From the NCBI RefSeq assembly GCF_030167915.1, contig NZ_JARGNB010000002.1:1239930-1303929 (forward strand): a stretch of DNA of 64,000 bases, read 5' to 3'. Under the pieces are notes generated by a model. The model searched no databases. It was given only the letters and a program-made list of their open reading frames with translations, and was not told the DNA's origin. How positions within the stretch are numbered: the first letter of the stretch is position 1; each line of letters begins with the position of its first letter. The translations under genes and the position numbers were made by a program. Below, in pieces: positions 57,078-64,000 of this stretch. The stretch is from Aquabacterium humicola (GTDB lineage: Bacteria; Pseudomonadota; Gammaproteobacteria; Burkholderiales; Burkholderiaceae_C).

Positions 57078-57821
57078 ATGCAGAAGCCGAACACGTTGAA
57101 CACTTCCGAACGATGTGTGGTCAGCGCGGCCCTGTCTGCTGTCGCTCTCCTGACGGCATGCGGGGGCGGAGGTGGGGGCGGGGATGGCACGCCCCCTGCG
57201 GCCTCGCAGCCTGCGCCGACATCGGTGAACGTTGCCGCGGCTTTCGAGCGCTTCGTGCGCCAGCCGCACACGTACGCGTTGACAGGCTCGACGAACACCG
57301 GCGTCGCCGTGACAGCTACGCTCACGATCGCGCAAGGGCTCAGTACATCTTCACGCGGCCGAGCGTACGACGTAACCAGCGTGACGATGCAGCTGCGGAA
57401 CAGTTCCGGCGCGGTCGTTGGCAGTGGCACCGCTTCGCCATGGTTCCTCGCCGGCACCGTCGATCAGGCGTTCGTCGCGACGTCGGACGGCACCTGCGCC
57501 GTGACCAGCTCCGGCACCAAGCTGCCCACGAGCGCTTCTGTCGGCCAGAACGGGCCCTATGTGACGGCAACCGAGTACGCCGGCTGCTCGACCCTCGACA
57601 ACGTCCGTGGACCGATCTCCAGCGGTACGCGTACGCAGACGTGGAGTGTCAACTCGATCGAGGGCGGTACGTATGCCTGCTTGCATACGAGCCGCGTCGA
57701 TTTCTTCACCACGACCGAGAGCGACTGCGTTCAGGTCGTTGATGCTCGGGGCAACCTGGGCGGTGGAGTTCGCGTCACCTTGAAGGACGCGAACGGGGTC
57801 ACGACGACCCTCTCCAACTAG
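57078..57821 (+). CDS. Hypothetical lipoprotein with Gly-rich linker
   Basis: This 247-residue protein has a signal peptide and a lipobox LTAC with the lipidated Cys28, then a run of seven glycines. The mature part (from SVNVAAAFERFVRQP) is Ser/Thr-rich and beta-like, with four further cysteines at about residues 138-221. It has no recognised family. Surface exposure is likely. It is divergent from the XRE regulator gene, which may control it. Host lipoproteins of Burkholderiales with GGGGG linkers are similar in style. Confidence 0.75.
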   Translation: MQKPNTLNTSERCVVSAALSAVALLTACGGGGGGGDGTPPAASQPAPTSVNVAAAFERFVRQPHTYALTGSTNTGVAVTATLTIAQGLSTSSRGRAYDVTSVTMQLRNSSGAVVGSGTASPWFLAGTVDQAFVATSDGTCAVTSSGTKLPTSASVGQNGPYVTATEYAGCSTLDNVRGPISSGTRTQTWSVNSIEGGTYACLHTSRVDFFTTTESDCVQVVDARGNLGGGVRVTLKDANGVTTTLSN

Positions 57822-58217
57822 TCGCATTCACGCACGGCACGGGTATATGACAAACCTAAGGCAGGCAGCGTAAACGCTGCACCCACGAAGTCTGCGTGCA
57901 GGGGCCCTGGGCAACTAGGTCACCTCGGCGCATAGACCGCTTGCGGACCGAACTCGTCTAGGTCTCGGCGCGATTTCGTGGCCTTCGGGAGCGCTTCGGC
58001 AGCGCCGTTTACCCCACCAACGCCGCGTAGAAAGGACTGGCCTGAGTTGCCGGTCCTACCGAATGGTCCAAGTCAGACTCCGCGTCTTGCTTGGCGCCAT
58101 CGAGGGTCCTGGATCCTCGTTCGGGCCGTGCGTGCGACTCCGCTTTAGAAAACTGCGCCATCTCACGCACGGCGTTCAGCTGCCCATTCCTGGGCACTTT
58201 CACTATGGAGAACTGCT
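57822..58217 (+). other. Intergenic region without a supported gene
   Basis: I see no convincing gene here. It holds a perfect dyad GCAGCGT-AA-ACGCTGC (57865-57880), which could be a regulator site or hairpin. GGAG at 58207 is the ribosome site of the following gene. Confidence 0.5.
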
Positions 58218-58721
58218 GTGACCTCCAAGGTACTCGAAACTCACTCGCTTGTGGCGGACTCGGACTCCGACCAATCAGAACTGGTGGCGACCAGTGACTC
58301 CAGCGGTCCGTGCGGTCGCTGTCCATTTGCGCACCTGGCCGGCAAACGCAAGCCGGGCAGGCCTCCGAAAGACACAACGACGGTAACGGTGGTGGCGGCG
58401 CCGGAGCCGTCGAATTCGCTCATTGACGGTATGCAAACACTCGGATCGTCTGAGCTTGGGCAATTGATTGGCCGCACGCAGAAGTCGATCAAGGTCGATT
58501 GCTTTCGCCGTCCGCATACGCTGCCCCCGCGGTTCGTGATCCCGGGCACGCGGAAGATGCTATGGCGCGTTAGCGACGTGAAGAGATGGATGGATGAGAT
58601 CGTTCGGGTGCAAGAGGAGCGCGAACGCGAACGCGAGGAACTCGCTCGCCGACTCGGGGTAAGCAAAGACGCAATTCGGATGGATGCGCCCCCGTTGAAG
58701 GGGCGCCGTCGCAAGCGGTAA
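58218..58721 (+). CDS. AlpA-like helix-turn-helix protein, paralog A
   Basis: This 167-residue protein has an N-terminal low-complexity part with an AT-hook-like GKRKPGRPPK (about residues 43-52) and a C-terminal MerR/AlpA-type HTH: SSELGQLIGRTQKSIKVDCFRRP, LPPRFVIPGTRKMLWRVSDVKRWMDEI, then a charged coiled tail (EEREREREELARRLG). AlpA proteins activate integrase or excision genes of P4-like elements, but a defence-gene regulator is equally possible. The HTH closely matches that of the gene at 59983. GTG 58218 has a GGAG site. Confidence 0.75.
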   Translation: MTSKVLETHSLVADSDSDQSELVATSDSSGPCGRCPFAHLAGKRKPGRPPKDTTTVTVVAAPEPSNSLIDGMQTLGSSELGQLIGRTQKSIKVDCFRRPHTLPPRFVIPGTRKMLWRVSDVKRWMDEIVRVQEEREREREELARRLGVSKDAIRMDAPPLKGRRRKR

Positions 58722-58958
58722 GTTTCCCCAAGAGGGTCCGCCGCGCCGACTGAGGTAAATGCCCGTCGGCGCGCAGCGTGCTTACCCCACGCCTTGGGGG
58801 GCGGGCGGGTTGCCTCCATGGGGCGAGTCAATATGACGGCCACCCGTCGCGCTTTGCCATTCGCTCGGGCTCATGTGATGGAGGGATGGAGGAGACGAAG
58901 GTAGAAATCGAGCGTGCAACCCGAGGCGTAGTGAGGACGCCCCATGTCGTACGCCATG

Positions 58959-59348
58959 CTAGAGCTCGTCGTCGCTATCCGAAAGCAGCTTCTTCAGAAT
59001 CCCATCGACGTCAGCGACCTGTTCACGTGCAGCTTCGAAGAGTGTGTACAGCGCTGCATATGATGACCGCGTCTCCCAGGTGACGCGGCCCCGCCAGTCT
59101 ATAAACATAAAAACTAGTTCTTCGGTCCAGTAGAAACGCTCGTTGTCGCCGTCGAAGGCTTGATAGCGTCTTTGAGCCAATCCAATGCGCTGCTCCTTGT
59201 ACTCCGACTGCAAAAACAACGGATAGACGTCGTTCGTTCCGTGCGTCAAGGACTCCGGAGGATCAGAAACTTGCCAGGTCAACTGGCCCTTTGACGTCAG
59301 CTTCGTCAGTTCGGACAACAAACGCGTGATCTGCATCTCAGAAGGCAT
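58959..59348 (-). CDS. Hypothetical protein, second gene of an unknown two-gene unit
   Basis: This 129-residue protein is acidic with aromatic conserved-looking positions: LLSELTKLTSKGQLTWQVSDP, a middle YKEQRIGLAQRRYQAFDGDNERFYWTEELVFMFIDWRGR and the C-terminal VDGILKKLL. It is soluble and small. It starts 3 bases after the upstream gene's stop, with GGGAG before its ATG, so the pair is an operon. I recognise no family. Size, pairing and place in a defence-rich island allow a toxin-antitoxin or immunity role, but nothing shows it. Confidence 0.65.
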   Translation of the reverse strand: MPSEMQITRLLSELTKLTSKGQLTWQVSDPPESLTHGTNDVYPLFLQSEYKEQRIGLAQRRYQAFDGDNERFYWTEELVFMFIDWRGRVTWETRSSYAALYTLFEAAREQVADVDGILKKLLSDSDDEL

Positions 59349-59351
59349 CTC

Positions 59352-59807
59352 TCACTCCCACTTTGCATCCTTCTCGCGCTGCTCTAGCGCGGTCACAACA
59401 CCCTGCAGATCAGCGAAGATCTTCCAAAGGTCGTCCTCTGCGTACTCGGACGCTGGAATCCAACGGAGAAGCGCTTTGCGTCGCCCACGAAGAGCACGTA
59501 TGAGTTGGTCGATGGTTGCCCGCTCGCTTCTTGGAAGCTTGATACGAAGGTTCTCAAGAAGCGCCCGAACGTTTGCAAGCTCGCCCAGAGTGTCGCTGCG
59601 GCTCAGGGGCCAAGTCCGAATCAGCGTGGGCAATGACTTTGCAGATGCCGCGAGAGACTTCCGCAGTTCCGGAGTTCGAGCCCTGAGTGCGAACGCACGC
59701 TTTAGGGAGCGTGTGACCACAAGGACCCAAACAGTGATTCCAAAGCCGACCAGACTGAGAAGGTCAGCGACCGGCGAAACCCACTGGGGAAGGGTGATGT
59801 CAGCCAC
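59352..59807 (-). CDS. Hypothetical membrane-anchored helical protein, first gene of an unknown two-gene unit
   Basis: This ~151-residue protein has one N-terminal hydrophobic segment (PVADLLSLVGFGITVWVLVVT) followed by basic, helical, coiled-coil-like sequence (LANVRALLENLRIKL...IDQLIRALRGRRKALLRW). It is probably anchored in the inner membrane with a cytoplasmic helical domain. The start is uncertain: GTG 59807 places the membrane segment at the N-terminus and has no clear ribosome site; longer in-frame starts exist upstream. It is followed 3 bases later by a small soluble partner. Confidence 0.55.
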   Translation of the reverse strand: MADITLPQWVSPVADLLSLVGFGITVWVLVVTRSLKRAFALRARTPELRKSLAASAKSLPTLIRTWPLSRSDTLGELANVRALLENLRIKLPRSERATIDQLIRALRGRRKALLRWIPASEYAEDDLWKIFADLQGVVTALEQREKDAKWE

Positions 59808-59982
59808 GTGCTCTAACGTTTGAGATAGCGCGCCTGAGCCAGGAGGTGGCTTTTGGGCGCGGGGTCGATGATACGCCGGACGGCCTCGCGGCCCAAAACG
59901 CCTAGTCCGCGCCATCCCGCAAAAGGCAAACGACGGTGCGTTCGTAGATGGCCTCGACGAGCTGCAGCGCCTCGTATGTGAG

Positions 59983-60384
59983 ATGGTTTCCGGCGACGCC
60001 ATCGCGGCGATGCGCGCGAGCGTTGCGCTGATCGACGCCGCGGAACTGGCGTCTTTGGTACATCGAAGCTTAAAGTCGGTCAGGGTCGACAGCATTCGCC
60101 GACCCGAGACGTTGCCACCGCGCTACATCATTCCCGGAACGCGCAAGCTGCTGTGGCGCCTGGAAGACGTGAAGGAGTGGATGGACGAGATTTCTATCGT
60201 GGAAGCCGAGCGGCTGCGCATCGAGCAGCAGCGGCGGAACGGCGTGCCACGTGACGGAACCAGTTGGCGAAGCACACGATGGCCGAGCTTCAGGCGCTCG
60301 GCCGTAGGGCGACCGCCGCGCTGGCTGAGCGCAAGACTCGCGGTCGGAAGCAGGCCCGTGAGACCCAGCGCAGCAGTCGTGTAG
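59983..60384 (+). CDS. AlpA-like helix-turn-helix protein, paralog B, probable frameshift
   Basis: This 133-residue frame carries a HTH nearly the same as the gene at 58218: AELASLVHRSLKSVRVDSIRRPETLPPRYIIPGTRKLLWRLEDVKEWMDEIS. After about residue 90 the frame turns into an arginine/serine-rich sequence unlike the paralog. Another frame from 60260 on gives a more natural basic helical tail (QLAKHTMAELQALGRRATAALAERK) ending at a TGA at 60411-60413. The gene may therefore be frameshifted near 60240-60260. Coding-like residues also precede the ATG, so the true N-terminus may be lost. Confidence 0.55.
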   Translation: MVSGDAIAAMRASVALIDAAELASLVHRSLKSVRVDSIRRPETLPPRYIIPGTRKLLWRLEDVKEWMDEISIVEAERLRIEQQRRNGVPRDGTSWRSTRWPSFRRSAVGRPPRWLSARLAVGSRPVRPSAAVV

Positions 60385-60430
60385 TTCGGCTTGTCAGGGC
60401 TCGGCGAAGGTGACTCCCGAGCCCCAACTG

Positions 60431-60739
60431 TCAGGTCGTGTTGGCGTCGTCCGCCCGCGTCCCCGGCGCCGACAGGTCTGGAACCGTCAGCTCGGAGAGG
60501 TCGAGCAGCGGTATCCAGTCCTCGGAAAGAGGGCCGTTCGGATCGTACTCGGTGCAAATTCCGCCGCAGAAGAACGTGACAGAGTCGTCGGGCGCGACGA
60601 CAGTCTCGTTTCGCTCAGGCAGGGGACTTGATGTTGCTGTCGAGCGCTCGCGCTTCGGCGGAACCGTCGGGTCAGGTTGCGAGTCGATGCTTCTCACGAC
60701 AGCCACTGTACGCGTTCTGAGGTCGGGTCGCCTTTCCAC
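60431..60739 (-). CDS. Hypothetical protein, weak
   Basis: This minus-strand frame encodes 102 residues, with CGGICTEYDPNGPLSEDWIPLLDLSELTVPD near the C-terminus. It lies in the gap between the second HTH gene and the KAP gene, on the same strand as KAP. A plus-strand frame covers almost the same bases and reads less naturally. Support is weak. Confidence 0.3.
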   Translation of the reverse strand: MERRPDLRTRTVAVVRSIDSQPDPTVPPKRERSTATSSPLPERNETVVAPDDSVTFFCGGICTEYDPNGPLSEDWIPLLDLSELTVPDLSAPGTRADDANTT

Positions 60740-60831
60740 GACTTGGTCGGCACCTACTTGAGGCTTAGGGCCCCTTTTGCGGTTCGGCTTGCCGTTCTTT
60801 GTTGATCGAGGCAGTGAAGCCGCCGGTCGTT

Positions 60832-62382
60832 TCAGAGCGGCCCCTGCGTAAGATAGCCGGCGGTACGTACGAGGTCGTAGTAATGGTAGATCGGCGACGG
60901 GGAGTTTCCGCGCCGCTCGGCGGCCGAGGGCGCGATCATGGCTATTGAATGCAGCAGCGACTTCGGAAACCTTTCCGCAGCCGACCTTCCCATCAACTCG
61001 TCGGACCCCAACTGGTGGGAGTAGCGGAAGTATTCGAGCGACACCTCCTTCAGCGTGGTGGCAATCGTTTTGAGTTGGTGACCCTGCCCGCTAACTGGAA
61101 CCATGTCGTCATAGCTTCGCTTTGCGTCCCGTTGTGTTCCAACCGCTTGGACGAACAACTCCTGAAATCGTTCAGGAGTTGTGCCGACAGAAGCGATTTC
61201 ATCGAAAGCCCGTGGATGGCCTTGCCTGAACGCGCAAAGGACTGCCATCCACAGCAGCTGAACGTGTTGGCCCACGGCATTTGCGCACGCAGCGGAAAGC
61301 ATCTCAAGTAGTCTTCCCTGCGAACGGAGGTCGACATTGAACACCTTTGCGACCCAGGCGAGCACTGCTTGCGGACTGGCTTCGACGTTGTCATCTTTGA
61401 AAGCCCGTTGTGGCAGTCCCAGCTCATATCGCCTGGTTGGCAGAGGTCGGTGGTTCAGCAGGAGCGCAGCGAACTTCCAGTGCGATGCAGGCGGTAGCGC
61501 ATAGGTAACATCAAAGAATCTATCCAAATACTCCCTGGCGGCGAAACCAGATCCGTACACCGCCTTTGTCGCCTCTGACAGTTGCTCAATATTCGTGGAG
61601 ATTACAAAGCAAACGCCGTTCGCTCCAAAGAGATGCTTCATACCCTCAAGTAGAGAGATCGCAAACGTTGGCCTACAGCGGTCCAGCTCGTCGACGAACA
61701 CAAATAGAGGGAGAGATCTTTTGCCATCCTTTGTGAGTGCATGGATGGTCTCCTCCAACGACCGGCGAAATGCACTGATGACCGTTGCTCGTTCGCCTTG
61801 CTCTTCCAGGGCCTTCTCAAAGAACAAGTCAAGGGCGGCGCCAATTTGCTCGCGCCCGTCGTCGCTGAGCGCGAGGTCCTTCAATGCAGTGACATCAAGC
61901 CCTCCGGCAGCGGCCATGCGTATGGCGTCGGCAACGTCGTTGATCGATTCACCCAACAGCTTACCGCCGACAGCTTTGCCAACGTGAAGCATCGTTGGGA
62001 CTGCGGCTTGCCTAAAGTTCTTTACGGCCTTGCCAAGCGCCTTCGACGCCTTGAACTTTGCGGCTTTTAGCAATCCTGCGTTCCTAATCTCCGAATCCAG
62101 GGCGTCCTTAAGGGCAGCCATGAATGCCATGAGTGGGTCCGCGGCGAAATCGGCTGCCCAAGCGTCGAAGACTACAACAGGGTGAGGTGTTGGTTGATTC
62201 TTGAGCGAGGCTGCCCACCGCTGAACGAAAAAGCTTTTCCCAGTCCCCCAGCCAGCATCTAGTGCCAACGTGAATGACCGAGTGGCGTTTCCGTTTGGGG
62301 CGACGACTCGACTTCGAAGGTACTTCGTGAGGTATTCAGCGTACGCCTCGCGTCCCAGGGCATCGTCGTCCCAAGATCCCAT
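60832..62382 (-). CDS. KAP-family P-loop NTPase
   Basis: This 516-residue protein belongs to the KAP NTPases. Walker A is GWGTGKS (residues 44-50); Walker B is FVFVDELDRCRP, with Asp231/Glu232, after the ~180-residue insertion that marks KAP proteins. The insertion holds a hydrophobic/helical stretch (AVPTMLHVGKAVGGKLLGESI) that may touch membrane. Family members include the F-plasmid PifA phage-exclusion protein, and KAP genes recur in defence islands. The ATG follows a GGAG site. It is transcribed away from the HEPN-domain gene at 62688. Confidence 0.88.
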   Translation of the reverse strand: MGSWDDDALGREAYAEYLTKYLRSRVVAPNGNATRSFTLALDAGWGTGKSFFVQRWAASLKNQPTPHPVVVFDAWAADFAADPLMAFMAALKDALDSEIRNAGLLKAAKFKASKALGKAVKNFRQAAVPTMLHVGKAVGGKLLGESINDVADAIRMAAAGGLDVTALKDLALSDDGREQIGAALDLFFEKALEEQGERATVISAFRRSLEETIHALTKDGKRSLPLFVFVDELDRCRPTFAISLLEGMKHLFGANGVCFVISTNIEQLSEATKAVYGSGFAAREYLDRFFDVTYALPPASHWKFAALLLNHRPLPTRRYELGLPQRAFKDDNVEASPQAVLAWVAKVFNVDLRSQGRLLEMLSAACANAVGQHVQLLWMAVLCAFRQGHPRAFDEIASVGTTPERFQELFVQAVGTQRDAKRSYDDMVPVSGQGHQLKTIATTLKEVSLEYFRYSHQLGSDELMGRSAAERFPKSLLHSIAMIAPSAAERRGNSPSPIYHYYDLVRTAGYLTQGPL

Positions 62383-62687
62383 CTGCGTTGCTCCATTCTA
62401 GTGCGCTTCTTTCGGTAGCGCGGAGGAGTGTTGGGATACGGCCGTAGCCGCGTCGGTTCGTGATCTCGTGCGGTGTCGTGGTCGCATTGGCAATCTCTTG
62501 GTGGGGTGAGAAGTCCGCAGTTCGAGACGATTCAATCTCGTCGAGCTGTGATCCCGTTGAGGGGAAACACCGATTCCGTCAAGTGATCGCGCGGGCAGCA
62601 GACCCCGGCGTAACGACCAGCGTAGCCTTGGGCGACGAGCCACGCGGCTTAGAACTGACTGTCCAGAAGCCTTTGCGGGTGTGACCA
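62383..62687. other. Divergent KAP/HEPN intergenic region
   Basis: These 305 bases separate the starts of the KAP and HEPN genes and should hold both promoters. A 74-codon frame from GTG 62460 to 62684 ends 3 bases before the HEPN gene start, but it has no ribosome site and no recognised content. I saw no strong dyad or hairpin. Confidence 0.4.
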
Positions 62688-63873
62688 ATGCCGATCAGAT
62701 CGATATCCGATGAAGTTCGCGAGCTCGGAACGTGGTGGCTTCCGAGCGATCCAGCGCGATCGGTGCCCGGCACGTTCACCTGGAAGGACCGGGATGCTTG
62801 GCTGGAACTCCATGATGAGCTTGAGCGACGCGAGGTCAACAGTAGGCCGGCGGACCGATACCCGGTCATCCACGGGCGCCTCTACACGGGCGAGCTGGTG
62901 AGCATGCTCGATGCGCTTAATGCGGGCCCACGACCGTTTCCCTGGGCCGTGTCACGCGTGCAGAAACTCACCGCGCTGCATGTGGTCGTCGGTTCCCATG
63001 TTGACGAAGGTACGCCTCTGACTCAGTTTAGTGCCCGACTGCCAGGACTGCAGCACTGGCTCTCCAGGCGCTGGTACACGACCGAGGTGGCTCCGGTCGA
63101 CGACGGCAGGCCGCACGTGACCATCGTCGCGAAGTACCCCGAGGTTGCCATCGTCAACCTCGCCGATGCCAAGCTTCAGTTGAGTCTTGACGTGCTCCCG
63201 GAGGAAAAGGGGCAGGGCGGCTTCGTGCTGTCAACGATGGGCCGCGTGACGATCATCCCGACCGTGCCTCAGCCGTTTGGCACGTTGCTCGAAATCTTCG
63301 GTCGCGTTGCGGCCCTGCTGACGATGATGTCCGGGGGGCCGATCTCGACCGACCAGATTCTGGTTGCGCTCGCCGGCGGTGGTCTGGACAGTTCGGTTCT
63401 TCTGAGCCTGAGGAACTCCGAGACTTGCACGTTCACCGAAGAGGATCAGTTCTTCCTCGTCGAGCGAACCTTGGGTACCTCCTTGAGCGAAGCGCTGACG
63501 CGTTGGTTTGACGTCTACAGCAACATCGACCTTCCGAGCCGCCTCGCTGTTGACGTGCTGAACGATGAGGGGAACACCCACTTGGACTTTCTCGGCGTCA
63601 TGCAGGCCCTCGAAGGTTTCCATCGCGGTCTGAACAGGCCGGCGCCCGGTGTCAGGGTCACGCTGCGCGAGCGCCTGCTGAGCTTGGCTGAAGTGATCCC
63701 TGATGACATCAGGCGAAAGATCATCGGACACGATTTCGGCGTGGTCGGGAAGTGGGTGAAGGCCAGAAACGCCTACTCGCACTGGGATGTGACGCTGATG
63801 CCCGATGCCATCGATGGCATGGAGCTCATTTCGGCGATCCGGCGGCTGAAGATGCTGCTGCGGGTGAGCTACC
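62688..63873 (+). pseudogene. ApeA-like HEPN-domain defence protein, interrupted at its 3' end by an IS66 element
   Basis: This frame has no stop codon before the window end, so it is easy to miss. From ATG 62688 (an in-frame TGA lies just upstream at 62682) it reads about 395 residues before the insertion sequence. The N-terminal ~250 residues resemble the ApeA N-terminal domain (LYTGELVSMLDALNAGP... and FPWAVSRVQKLTALHVVV). Near residue 360 is RNAYSH, an Rx4H motif of HEPN ribonucleases (Arg360/His365). ApeA proteins defend against phages, apparently by HEPN RNase activity. The helix after RNAYSH continues (ISAIRRLKMLLRVSY) to the IS66 terminus at 63874, which cuts off the last part. Whether the truncated protein still works is unknown. 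Confidence 0.7.
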
Positions 63874-63888
63874 GTAAGCGCTCCTCCA

Positions 63889-63911
63889 GACACGTCCCTT
63901 GCGGACGTGTC
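63889..63911. terminator. Hairpin near the IS66 end
   Basis: GACACGTCC and GGACGTGTC form a perfect nine-base stem with a five-base loop. It overlaps the transposase stop and probably blocks transcription across the IS boundary. Confidence 0.6.
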
Positions 63912-64000
63912 TATTTGGCGCTAGGAGGCGTGAGCCGCCAGGGCAGCAGGGCTTCGAAGTCGTCGGCGGTCTTGGCCTTGGGCAGCTCCACCAGGAGCGC
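63911..64000 (-). CDS. IS66-type transposase, C-terminal fragment
   Basis: The last 29 residues of a minus-strand protein are visible: LVELPKAKTADDFEALLPWR followed by a short tail and TAG at 63911-63913. The ADDFEALLPW wording matches the C-terminus of IS66 transposases. The rest is beyond the window. Confidence 0.75.
   Translation of the reverse strand, partial: ALLVELPKAKTADDFEALLPWRLTPPSAK

Larger units (their letters stand above)
48235..64000. mobile_element. Integrated genetic element next to tRNA-Val, right end not in window
   Basis: The region begins right after the tRNA with a tyrosine recombinase gene and continues to the window edge with replication-like, unknown, resolvase and defence-like genes. 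Its GC is visibly lower than the backbone and codon use is looser. Gene content (integrase, primase/helicase-like protein, AlpA-like regulators, defence genes) resembles P4-like satellites or integrative elements. I could not find a repeat of the tRNA 3' end inside the window, so the far att site is probably beyond 64,000. Confidence 0.75.
63874..64000. mobile_element. IS66-family insertion sequence, left end
   Basis: The terminal GTAAGCG at 63874-63880 is typical of IS66 elements. A hairpin with nine-base arms (63889-63911) and the end of a transposase gene on the minus strand follow. The other end is outside the window. It sits inside the HEPN gene. Confidence 0.75.

Noticed and set aside
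59326..59823. Plus-strand frame opposite the unknown two-gene unit
   Set aside because: It is Arg/Ser-rich and reads as a shadow; the minus-strand genes have good ribosome sites and natural composition.
60438..60761. Plus-strand 107-codon frame opposite the weak minus-strand gene
   Set aside because: Ser/Arg-rich composition without any domain; the minus-strand reading is slightly better, and even that is doubtful.
62460..62684. 74-codon frame before the HEPN gene
   Set aside because: No ribosome site and no recognised content; probably chance.
48235..64000. Second att repeat of the tRNA-Val 3' end
   Set aside because: I looked for the T-arm/acceptor sequence in the rest of the window and found no full copy; the far end is probably outside.
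48235..64000. Complete prophage
   Set aside because: No capsid, terminase, portal, tail or lysis gene is seen in the available part.

Overview
The window is high-GC DNA with dense operons, many ATGA/GTGA start-stop overlaps and frequent GTG starts. Gene content (ParC, split fumarase/ilvD housekeeping genes, a small Trp-rich membrane protein, Lgt, DnaQ, a class I cytochrome c, a CsgG-like protein) points to a betaproteobacterium of the Burkholderiales (Rubrivivax/Piscinibacter/Methylibium type). This placement is inferred from gene content only.

Positions 1-48,250 are chromosomal backbone. In order they hold: the end of an acyl-CoA ligase gene; parC; an MFS transporter; a small Pro/Ala-rich lipoprotein; a three-gene 2-oxoacid:ferredoxin oxidoreductase cluster with a GltD-like FAD/Fe-S partner (4.6-9.3 kb); dsbB and ridA on the minus strand; and comEC, which overlaps the first gene of a long run of circularly permuted ATP-grasp, alpha-E and transglutaminase-like genes (12.9-22.5 kb). 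That run is present twice, once as separate genes and once as an ATP-grasp/alpha-E fusion plus a transglutaminase. A minus-strand operon moxR-DUF58-tgpA-mltB follows, then an HDAC-family deacetylase and an MscS channel. After a roughly 400-base structured leader come an acetolactate-synthase-like TPP enzyme, an SDR and two half-size citrate-synthase-like genes. Next are a TonB receptor, class I fumarase, a UPF0114 protein, acs, a CsgG-like protein, cytochrome c, ilvD with a divergent LysR gene, lgt, dnaQ and tRNA-Val(CAC).

Positions 48,235-64,000 look like an integrated element inserted next to the tRNA-Val gene, with visibly lower GC and many unknown genes. It begins with a tyrosine recombinase, followed by a tightly coupled string of small genes around a 960-residue primase/helicase-like protein. 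Then come a serine recombinase with a res-like site, a secreted protein, an XRE regulator, a lipoprotein, two paralogous AlpA-like DNA-binding proteins flanking an unknown two-gene unit, a KAP-family P-loop NTPase and, divergent from it, an ApeA-like HEPN protein. The HEPN gene has no stop codon inside the window and appears to be interrupted near its 3' end by an IS66-type insertion sequence whose transposase runs off the right edge.

The strongest candidate for new biology is the KAP NTPase/HEPN region with its HTH paralogs, probably phage-defence cargo of a satellite-like element. The duplicated ATP-grasp/alpha-E/transglutaminase locus and the TPP enzyme/SDR/tandem citrate-synthase-like locus are two more poorly understood systems.
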